From assembly GCA_003649445.1 (NCBI GenBank), contig QMRV01000088.1:1-7224 (forward strand): DNA of 7,224 nt. The letters are read 5' to 3'. Below, one piece after another: positions 1-5,103 of the stretch (position 1 is its first letter; each line of letters begins with the position of its first letter). Position numbers and translations under genes: made by a program. This DNA is from Thermoprotei archaeon (lineage in GTDB: Archaea; Thermoproteota; Thermoprotei; Thermofilales; B15-G2). The notes beneath the pieces were generated by a model. The model was given only the letters and a program-made list of their open reading frames with translations, was not told where the DNA came from and made no database searches.

Positions 1-690
1 AAAGTCTTCAGGCTTAAGGCTTACCGGAGGATATACTTCTTCCCATGAACCATAAGTATTTGGATCATTGTTCCAGCGCTCACCGAGCTCCTCTAGGCTA
101 AACTGTTCTTTAAGCCACTCTCTAAACTCGGATACAGTGCGCTCGTCGTAGCTAGCATCCTCTATTCCTCTTTCAGTTGAAGTAAACTCAGGCACAAGAG
201 CCCATTTTTCGCCGCAAAGCCAGTAGTCTACTACAACGTCGTCATATTCTTTAACAACTTCGATTACCCTCTTGACATACTCTTCTAGCTTTCTGAAGTA
301 ATTCTCGTCGTGAGGTACGGTGCCCATATAGGGTATAAGTACTCTTCTGCCAGTTTCAGTAATAATATACCAGCCATATTTCTCGGACATCCACTGAGGT
401 GGCGTTGGATCAAAGTGAATAAATACTCCAATACTCATGCGCTTAGCTTTCTCCAGTAAATTCTTTAGGCTGCTTAAATCCCATATGCCGTCATAAGGCT
501 CAATCTCTCTCCATCGAGCCCAGAACTCTGCTGCAGTAAAACCTGCTCTTAAATATAGGTTTCTAGCAGGATCCTCGACACACTCGTCTGGTAGACTTAT
601 TAAGTAGTTTCCGCTCCCGTAAGCAGTTGTCTTAATGAAAGGTTTTCCTTTATAGTAAAAGCACCCGTTTTTCACCTCGAATACTGGCAT
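1..690 (-). CDS. GH42-like glycoside hydrolase (beta-galactosidase-type), N-terminal part
   Basis: An open minus-strand frame of 230 codons starts with ATG at 690 and runs off the left edge. GH42 enzymes are TIM-barrel hydrolases, classically of beta-galactosides, and usually exceed 600 residues, so about a third is visible. Seen here: an N-terminal strand with a YKGKPF motif (residues 13-18), the segment FWARWREIEPYDGIWDLSSL (56-75) that matches the GH42 'W..LEP.dG.ydf..LD' block, an HFDPTPPQWM stretch (92-101), a YWLCGEKW motif (156-163) where the acid/base Glu belongs (E161), then FREWLKEQF (189-197) and a W/YPP ending (216-222) like the GH42 'FR.WL...Y..L..LN..W....W..i.PP' region. The usual Asn before the acid/base Glu is Gly160 here. 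There is no signal peptide, so it is probably cytoplasmic. The start is supported by a GGAG Shine-Dalgarno (697-700) six bases upstream. The true substrate is unknown; family membership is inferred from motifs. Confidence 0.78.
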   Translation of the reverse strand, partial: MPVFEVKNGCFYYKGKPFIKTTAYGSGNYLISLPDECVEDPARNLYLRAGFTAAEFWARWREIEPYDGIWDLSSLKNLLEKAKRMSIGVFIHFDPTPPQWMSEKYGWYIITETGRRVLIPYMGTVPHDENYFRKLEEYVKRVIEVVKEYDDVVVDYWLCGEKWALVPEFTSTERGIEDASYDERTVSEFREWLKEQFSLEELGERWNNDPNTYGSWEEVYPPVSLKPEDF

Positions 691-696
691 AATATG

Positions 697-700
697 CTCC
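697..700 (-). promoter_or_regulatory. Ribosome binding site of the GH42-like gene
   Basis: On the minus strand GGAG lies six bases before the ATG at 690. This supports that start and shows that this transcript has a leader, unlike several neighbours that look leaderless. Confidence 0.6.
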
Positions 701-749
701 GCTTTTAGCTTCGATGCTTGAGTATAAATGAGTATGCTTAAACTAATCG

Positions 750-767
750 AAAATTTATTTAAATATA
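750..767 (-). promoter_or_regulatory. TATA box for the GH42-like gene
   Basis: Read on the minus strand, an AT-only block (ATATTTAAATAAATTTT-like) lies about 60-75 bases before the ATG at 690. An archaeal start site about 25 bases downstream would give a leader of roughly 40 nt carrying the GGAG ribosome binding site. It sits immediately beside the palindrome at 763-788. Confidence 0.5.
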
Positions 768-788
768 GTCTAAAGACCTAGACTATAT
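763..788. promoter_or_regulatory. Palindrome between divergent TATA boxes, candidate operator
   Basis: Perfect inverted repeat with 10-bp arms, ATATAGTCTA (763-772) and TAGACTATAT (779-788), around a 6-base spacer AAAGAC. The outer arm ends merge into the two outward-facing TATA elements of the GH42-like gene (minus) and the ATPase gene (plus). A protein bound here would block TBP/TFB access to both promoters. That function is inferred from position; the repeat itself is directly visible. I found no second copy of these arms in the window. Confidence 0.55.
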
Positions 789-793
789 AAATA
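783..793 (+). promoter_or_regulatory. TATA box for the ATPase gene
   Basis: CTATATAAATAC matches an archaeal TATA element. Initiation about 25 bases downstream would give a leader of roughly 50 nt before the ATG at 864. A second AT-rich block at about 829-841 could instead drive a leaderless transcript starting near 864, and no Shine-Dalgarno is visible before that ATG, so the active promoter is uncertain. Confidence 0.45.
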
Positions 794-863
794 CTTAGCA
801 CAATATTCGCCGAAGCTCTGGACAAACAAAAATAATTTAAGTTAGGCAATTTAAATTATCATA

Positions 864-2174
864 ATGTCGGTTGCCAAATTTATTGACAGAGAAGAAGAGC
901 TTAACGCCTTAAAAAAGGCTCTCGAGAGTAATAGGTTTGAATTAATAGTAGTTTACGGTAGGAGAAGAGTAGGTAAAACAAGACTAGTGCTTGAAGCACT
1001 CAAAAATAAAGAATACGTCTATTATCTCGCTGTAGAGAAAGGGAACTTAGAAAGATTTAAGAAAACTGCAGCTAAAGTATCTAGCGAAATAAAGTATGCT
1101 AAAGAAGACTGGGAATCATTCTTCTATTTCCTCAAGAACAAAATAATAGTAATAGATGAGTTTCCGAATCTAATTAAAGAAGATAAGACAATAATTTCAT
1201 TATTTCAGAAAATAGTTGATGAAAACTTACTAAACACTAAAACAAAGCTCATTCTCATAGGCTCATCAATATCAATGATGAAAGAAAAAGTACTGAGCTA
1301 TAAATCTCCACTTTACGGCAGAAGAACAGGCCAAATAAAACTTAAACCACTTAAATTCAAGTACCTTAAAGAATTCTTCCCCAGCGCCTCGCCACAAGAG
1401 CTAGTCGAAATATACGGTTTCGCGGGAGGAACTCCATACTACTTAGAAAAGATTAAAACACCTTTTTGGAGTTGGTTAGACGAAGAATTGAAAGATCCTA
1501 AGAGCTTCTTAAAAGAAGAAGGAGACTTTTTACTCAGGTACGAGTTCGAAGAAATAGGTACATATAAAAGAATTTTAGAAGCAATAGCATGGGGTAAAAC
1601 AAAACTAGGAGAAATAAAAAGTTTCGTAGGAAAACCATCGATAACAGAATACATCAAAAACTTGATCGAAATAGAGCTAATAGAGCATATTAAGCCAGTA
1701 ACAGGAGGAAAGAGAGGAATATACCAGATAGCAGACAACTTTACACGCTTCTGGTTCCGATATATTTATCCAAATTTAAGTGAAATAGAGCTGGGAATAT
1801 TCACGGCCCAAGACATTAAACAAGACTACAACAACTACCTGGGAGAAGTATTCGAAAAAATAGCACTAGAATTCATAGCAGAAGAAATAGCCCGCGGAAA
1901 ACTGCCTAAAGTCACTAAAATTGGCAAATGGTGGTATAAAGGTGAAGAAATAGACATAGTAGGATTAAATGGCAGAAGAACAGGAATATTTGTTGAAGTA
2001 AAGTGGAGCGATTTATCTCGCCGCGACATTGCCAGAATATACGAAAGCTTAGTGGGAAAGGCTCGATACTTCAAAACCGATAGCAAGTTGTACATAATAG
2101 TCTGTAGAAACGCTCCCTTCATTGAAGAAGAAAACCTAAAGGTATATACATTGGACGACATACTTCAAGCATAA
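864..2174 (+). CDS. Archaeal AAA-type ATPase with C-terminal DUF234 / PD-(D/E)XK-like domain
   Basis: This 436-residue protein belongs to the archaeal ATPase family typically annotated 'ATP-binding protein' (Arch_ATPase plus DUF234). Seen: an N-terminal FIDREEEL box (residues 6-13), Walker A GRRRVGKT (32-39), Walker B IIVIDE (94-99), a sensor-1-like IGSS followed by the family's PLYGRRTGQIKL segment, a winged-helix-like middle, and a C-terminal region with EEID (D364) and EVK (E378, K380), the spacing of a PD-(D/E)XK nuclease core. The length is normal for the family and all key residues are present, so it is probably functional. The cellular role of the family is poorly defined; NTP-driven nucleic acid processing or defence are guesses. 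It is divergent from the GH42-like gene across a palindromic operator candidate and convergent with the URO-D-like gene, 18 bases away. The coding strand looks very A-rich. No Shine-Dalgarno is visible at the ATG. Confidence 0.9.
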   Translation: MSVAKFIDREEELNALKKALESNRFELIVVYGRRRVGKTRLVLEALKNKEYVYYLAVEKGNLERFKKTAAKVSSEIKYAKEDWESFFYFLKNKIIVIDEFPNLIKEDKTIISLFQKIVDENLLNTKTKLILIGSSISMMKEKVLSYKSPLYGRRTGQIKLKPLKFKYLKEFFPSASPQELVEIYGFAGGTPYYLEKIKTPFWSWLDEELKDPKSFLKEEGDFLLRYEFEEIGTYKRILEAIAWGKTKLGEIKSFVGKPSITEYIKNLIEIELIEHIKPVTGGKRGIYQIADNFTRFWFRYIYPNLSEIELGIFTAQDIKQDYNNYLGEVFEKIALEFIAEEIARGKLPKVTKIGKWWYKGEEIDIVGLNGRRTGIFVEVKWSDLSRRDIARIYESLVGKARYFKTDSKLYIIVCRNAPFIEEENLKVYTLDDILQA

Positions 2175-2192
2175 GTTCTATAGTATATCTCT

Positions 2193-3314
2193 TCACAGAG
2201 TACTCGCAATAGGGTATTTCCCATACTTTAGCGCTAGACGGTAAGCCATAATCGCGTTTTCTGGAGGCGTATTTTCGCGTATATGCTGTAAGCCAAATAT
2301 ATATCCTCCGCCTGGTGCAAGAATACTTATTACTTCCTTGACATGTTTCTCTACTTCACTCAGTGTTCCAAAAGGAATTATTCTCTCAACATCTATTCCT
2401 CCTTGAAAACATATCTTATTGCCAAAAGTTTTCTTAAGCTTAATAGGATCATTACCCTTTTCTTGAGGAAGTATTGGATTCAGTATGTCTATGCCGCAGT
2501 CAATGAACTCTGGTATTAGCTGAAATACCGCTCCGTGACAGTGATAATTGAACTTTACTTTGGGAAACTCTTTCTTAATAGTTTTTACCAGTTTACAGAA
2601 CCATGGTTTAACAAATTCTCGGTACATTTTAACCGACATAAATGGCTCTGTTTCAGTGCCCATATCGTCGCCAAAATATATCCAGACTACATAGTCTGCT
2701 ACTTCGTTTAAAAGGTTAAGAGTTGCTTCAAGGACTATTTCTAGTATTTTATCTGCTAAAGCTTTGTACAGCTCGGGATTTAAGCGCATGTCTAGAAGCC
2801 ACTGCTTAAATCCTCTTAAATGAGCATATCTATGGAAAATCGAGCCTGCCGCACCACAGAAGATTGCATAGTCTGTTTCCTCGTATAGTTTCTTGGCTAT
2901 TTCTCGAACTCCTTCAATAAGCTTGGGGTCATTTGGGTTAGGCCACTTAGGGTAGTTCTCGATATCTTCTACGGTTTTAGCATCTTTAAGAGGATGCTTT
3001 GCTACATAAACCATGTCTCCTGAATCTTTCCATATTACACCCCACCAGTCTTCAACATATCTTCCTGGCAGTCTTTTAGCAGGTATTCGGAGTCCTACGC
3101 CGCGGAAATCTACGTCGAGTGCCCACAGAAAATCTTCGTGTAAGGCAGCATCGTACGAGAGTAAAGCACGCTTTATTTCCACATTGCTTAAACCGAGATA
3201 AGACCTCAATTTAGCGTAAGCTTTGACGGTAATAGTGTTTACGTATATTGGGACTCTATCGGGTTCTTCTAGGTTTATTGCTGCTTCAACTCTCTCCCTA
3301 TGGCTGTACTTCAC
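2193..3314 (-). CDS. URO-D superfamily protein (methyltransferase/decarboxylase-like)
   Basis: This 373-residue protein is in the uroporphyrinogen decarboxylase superfamily, a TIM-barrel fold that includes HemE and the corrinoid methyltransferases MtaA/MtbA. Seen: the N-terminal RERVEAAINLEEPDRVP block (residues 6-22), the FGDD motif (214-217) and 'EP.MS...YREFVKPW' segment (222-238), an YHCHG motif (257-261) in the usual 'FHsCG' position, DILNP (276-280), QGGID (304-308), and a glycine-rich GGGYIFGLQH (335-344) followed by NTPPENAI. It lacks a convincing porphyrin-binding N-terminus, so HemE is unlikely; a family methyltransferase or an uncharacterised relative is more probable. No corrinoid protein or partner methyltransferase lies nearby. 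The start is GTG at 3314; no ATG lies in frame near the N-terminus, and a TATA box about 26 bases upstream fits a leaderless transcript. It ends with TGA. Confidence 0.88.
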   Translation of the reverse strand: MKYSHRERVEAAINLEEPDRVPIYVNTITVKAYAKLRSYLGLSNVEIKRALLSYDAALHEDFLWALDVDFRGVGLRIPAKRLPGRYVEDWWGVIWKDSGDMVYVAKHPLKDAKTVEDIENYPKWPNPNDPKLIEGVREIAKKLYEETDYAIFCGAAGSIFHRYAHLRGFKQWLLDMRLNPELYKALADKILEIVLEATLNLLNEVADYVVWIYFGDDMGTETEPFMSVKMYREFVKPWFCKLVKTIKKEFPKVKFNYHCHGAVFQLIPEFIDCGIDILNPILPQEKGNDPIKLKKTFGNKICFQGGIDVERIIPFGTLSEVEKHVKEVISILAPGGGYIFGLQHIRENTPPENAIMAYRLALKYGKYPIASTL

Positions 3315-3333
3315 GTTAATATAGCGTGAGATA

Positions 3334-3345
3334 CCATAAAATAAC
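3334..3345 (-). promoter_or_regulatory. TATA box for the URO-D-like gene
   Basis: Minus-strand GTTATTTTATGG is centred about 26 bases upstream of the GTG at 3314, which would place transcription initiation at the start codon (leaderless). There is no Shine-Dalgarno. Read on the plus strand, the same AT-rich block could also serve the flavodoxin gene with a short leader before 3404. Confidence 0.5.
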
Positions 3346-3403
3346 TATAGCCGCTGTCCTATTGAACAAAAGAAGTTATCTAGATGAACACACTATTTCC
3401 TGC

Positions 3404-3880
3404 GTGAAAGTAGCCGTAGTGTATGCATCTGTATACTACGGAAATACCGAGAAAGTAGCTAAGGTTATAGCCGAGGTGCTTAAAGCAGACTTGTATAAGG
3501 CGTGGGAAGTAGACCCTAGTACTCTGCTACAGTACGATTTAATTGGCTTCGGGTCTGGCATATACTTCGGTAAACACCATAAGAGTCTCTTCAAGCTAGT
3601 AGAGAAACTACTTAAAGTAGAGGGTAAGAAAGCATTCGTGTTCTCTACAAGCGGCATAAGGAAAATACCTATTGTCCACAACTTTCATAAGCCTTTAATA
3701 AAAAAGCTCCGTGAAAAAGGGTTCTCTATAGTAGGCGAGTTCTCTTGCAGAGGTTTTGAAGACTACGGTCCATTTAAGCTAATAGGGGGCATAAATAAGG
3801 GAAGACCAAGTGAAGAAGACTTAAATAAAGCTAGAAAGTTTGCTTTCAGCCTCAAAGAAAATCTGCTGCAGGATACTTGA
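3404..3880 (+). CDS. Flavodoxin-family protein
   Basis: From GTG at 3404 the protein has 158 residues and begins directly with a flavodoxin beta-strand, MKVAVVYASVYYGNTEKVAK (1-20). The phosphate-binding loop for FMN is SVYYGNTEK. A second loop, GFGSGIYFGKHHKSL (48-62), and a third, FSTSG (80-84), are in the expected flavodoxin order, and the C-terminus has GGINKGRPSEEDL (128-140), typical of anaerobe flavodoxin-like proteins. It probably carries electrons using FMN; the partner is unknown. The fold is related to HemG-type protoporphyrinogen oxidase, but nothing here shows that activity. The frame is open upstream to a GTG at 3326; I reject that start because it lies 11 bases from the divergent URO-D gene and would add 26 residues that do not resemble a flavodoxin. 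No ribosome binding site is seen at 3404. It ends with TGA; a TAA follows three codons later. Confidence 0.85.
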   Translation: MKVAVVYASVYYGNTEKVAKVIAEVLKADLYKAWEVDPSTLLQYDLIGFGSGIYFGKHHKSLFKLVEKLLKVEGKKAFVFSTSGIRKIPIVHNFHKPLIKKLREKGFSIVGEFSCRGFEDYGPFKLIGGINKGRPSEEDLNKARKFAFSLKENLLQDT

Positions 3881-3897
3881 GTACATGAATAAAAAGC

Positions 3898-3909
3898 AAT
3901 AAATATACT
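3898..3909 (+). promoter_or_regulatory. TATA box for the ChrB-like gene
   Basis: CAATAAATATAC lies about 24 bases before the GTG at 3927, the right distance for a leaderless archaeal transcript. Its preservation suggests that the interrupted gene downstream was active until recently or still is transcribed. Confidence 0.45.
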
Positions 3910-3926
3910 GGCAATAGATACTTCAG

Positions 3927-4439
3927 GTGAAGCGGGTTACCCTAAATTTCCCAGGAGTAGACCGCACTGCTAGCGCGTGACTCATAAAAAGATACATAGA
4001 CCCTGAAGCAGAGTTTATTTTCATTAACTGGTCATACGAGCCTATACCAGAAGACACTGTACCTTTCGACATAAAAGGTGTAGAACTATGTCACAAAAAC
4101 AATAAATGCACCTTCGAAGTAATAATCGAAAAATACGGCATAAAAGACGCTATTGTACATAAAATAGCGGAACTTGTCCATGCAATGGATATTGAAGGCG
4201 AGCTAGATAAAGTTCCCGAGGCTAAGGGAATAAAAATGATAATTAGTGGACTAAGATTTGCCGCGAAAGATGACTCAGAAGTAGTAAACTTAGGGCTAAA
4301 AATATGAGACGCTATTTACGCATACTTCAAGTCAGTAGAGCTTATGGAAAAGTACGCCGAAAAAATAAAGGATTTAAGTAGATTCGAGAAATATAAGTTA
4401 ATTAGGGAAGAAGTTAGAAAAGACATTATATTCTATTAA
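3927..4439 (+). pseudogene. ChrB-type chromate-resistance domain protein, interrupted by two in-frame TGA codons
   Basis: A single frame of 170 codons runs from GTG (3927) to TAA (4437-4439) and is broken only by TGA at 3978-3980 (codon 18) and 4305-4307 (codon 127). The product matches the ChrB C-terminal domain family (chrome_resist, PF09828): VDRTASA-stop-LIKRYIDPEAEF, then VPFDIKGVELCHKNNKCTFE, then KIAELVHAMD, then GLRFAAKDDSEVV and DAIYAYF. The first TGA stands where family members have Trp (AWLIRRFIDPEAEF); the second stands at an aromatic position just before DAIYA. Each TGA is one G-to-A change from TGG. ChrB proteins are linked to chromate resistance and sensing in bacteria; the role in archaea is inferred. 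The gene lies 46 bases after the flavodoxin and 10 bases before an MFS remnant, as in a two-gene operon. The most likely reading is a recent nonsense pseudogene; UGA readthrough cannot be excluded. Confidence 0.8.
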
Positions 4440-4449
4440 AGGGATTAAA

Positions 4450-4655
4450 ATGATCAGAAAATATTTTTACTTATATGTGTAGCTAGGTTCTTCGCCATAT
4501 TGAGTTCAACGATGTCTAAGTCTCCTACACTTCCACTCTACGCTGACAGCTTAGGAATACCTGTAAGCGAAATAGGCTTTATTGCCACCTCCTCTACGAT
4601 CGTGGGAATATTCACTAACATTATTGCAGGAAAACTTTCAGACACACGAAAAACG
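4450..4655 (+). pseudogene. MFS transporter, frameshifted and truncated N-terminal remnant
   Basis: ATG at 4450, with a GGG-containing Shine-Dalgarno-like sequence just before it, opens MIRKYFYLYV and then hits TAG at 4480-4482. Shifting frame at about 4480 (two extra bases or one lost) restores ARFFAILSSTMSKSPTLPLY, then ADSLGIPVSEIGFIATSSTI and VGIFTNIIAGKLSDTRKT, which ends in TAG at 4656-4658. This is the standard start of a Major Facilitator Superfamily transporter: membrane segment 1, the 'LPLYA..LG.s..eIGfi' loop, segment 2, and the 'G.lSD..GRk' signature between segments 2 and 3. The remaining ten or so segments are absent. It sits 10 bases after the ChrB-like gene and was probably its operon partner, perhaps as an exporter. 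It is clearly non-functional. Confidence 0.78.
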
Positions 4656-4656
4656 T

Positions 4657-4920
4657 AGTGTATCCTTTATTAACAAACTCATTGAATGGAAATTAATACT
4701 AAGCAGATACAAAGTCTTAGAGAAAAATAAGATAGCTTACGTACCCTGCAGAGAGAGCTCTGAGTGGAGCTTCGACTATGGCTTACTTGAACCACTTTAC
4801 CGAAATGTTCGCAGAGTAACTAACCCTAATCAGATAATCCCTAAGAAGAACTACTACATTACACCTTTGATTTTACCTCACCTTAAAGAAGAATTTAGTA
4901 AATGCTGTCGCGTTAGCTGA
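4657..4920 (+). pseudogene. Unidentified coding remnant fused behind the MFS fragment
   Basis: In the frame after the MFS break there is an open stretch ending in TGA at 4918-4920. Its protein-like core has segments such as FINKLIEWKLILSRYKVL, KIAYVPCRESSEWSFDYGLL, EPLYRNVRRVTNPNQIIPKK and NYYITPLILPHLKEEF. The composition (Trp, Tyr, Pro, Arg, charged helices) looks like a soluble globular protein, not a transporter. It has no credible start of its own: the nearest in-frame ATG (4582) lies inside the MFS sequence in the wrong frame. I read it as the C-terminal part of another gene joined to the MFS stump by a deletion. I do not recognise the family. Its 3' end overlaps the minus-strand gene ending at 4873. 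Confidence 0.4.
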
Positions 4921-5103
4921 GACTACGAGATACTTGAAGATATACTCTTTTGGTATGCTAATTTTAATTAAGGCAATATAATGTTTGTTAACACGGTGCA
5001 AAGAAAGCTTTAGCGCAGTACTTTTAGGTAATAGTGTAATAGGTTCAGCGACAATAGAACTTAAGAGAATAATAGAAAAGAGCAATTGTAGAAGTTTCTT
5101 CAT
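4873..5103 (-). CDS. Short secreted protein, probable stump of a surface protein
   Basis: 76 residues starting at ATG 5103, whose first bases form an ATGA overlap with the TrmB-family stop codon, so it is likely translated by coupling from the same mRNA. The N-terminus MKKLLQLLFSIILLSSIVAE is a clear signal peptide (charged start, hydrophobic core, small residues near cleavage at about residue 19). The rest (KLSLHRVNKHYIALIKISIP, then KEYIFKYLVV and an NAT glycosylation sequon) looks like the first strands of an extracellular beta-rich domain, but the frame stops with TAA after residue 76. No lipobox Cys and no second membrane segment are present. The 3' part is antisense to the remnant ending at 4920. 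Most likely the gene was truncated by the rearrangement that made the decayed cluster; a genuine small secreted protein is possible. Function is unknown. Confidence 0.45.
   Translation of the reverse strand: MKKLLQLLFSIILLSSIVAEPITLLPKSTALKLSLHRVNKHYIALIKISIPKEYIFKYLVVSANATAFTKFFFKVR

Noticed and set aside
849..858. AATTTAAATT palindrome just before the ATPase start
   Set aside because: Short and purely A/T; such palindromes are expected by chance in this composition.
1439..2161. Two minus-strand open frames inside the ATPase gene (1439-1738 and 1835-2161)
   Set aside because: They are antisense to a strongly supported gene, rich in Ser/Ile/Leu as expected of reverse-complement reading, and lack promoters or recognisable motifs.
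3326..3403. GTG at 3326 as the flavodoxin start
   Set aside because: It would leave only 11 bp to the divergent gene, overlap the only TATA-like element, and add 26 residues before the first flavodoxin strand.
2193..3880. A heme-biosynthesis pair: HemE (URO-D) and HemG (flavodoxin-type protoporphyrinogen oxidase)
   Set aside because: The URO-D-like protein has methyltransferase-style motifs and lacks clear porphyrin-site features, and the flavodoxin matches general anaerobe flavodoxins. Superfamily labels alone do not support a heme pathway.
3978..4307. Genome-wide reassignment of TGA to Trp
   Set aside because: TGA ends the URO-D-like gene, the flavodoxin and the TrmB-family gene, the last inside an ATGA overlap with the next start. 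TGA therefore acts as a normal stop in this genome unless context-dependent.
3978..4307. Selenocysteine insertion at the two TGA codons
   Set aside because: The positions correspond to Trp/aromatic residues, not Cys, in the family pattern, and no convincing stem-loop of SECIS type was noticed after the stop.
4582..4656. ATG at 4582 as the start of a 112-residue gene
   Set aside because: The first 25 codons overlap the MFS remnant in a different frame and read as a chance peptide; only the part after about 4657 looks like coding sequence.
3881..4920. An insertion sequence or other mobile element causing the decay
   Set aside because: No transposase or recombinase motif, terminal inverted repeat or target duplication was seen; the remnants are ordinary resistance and transport genes.
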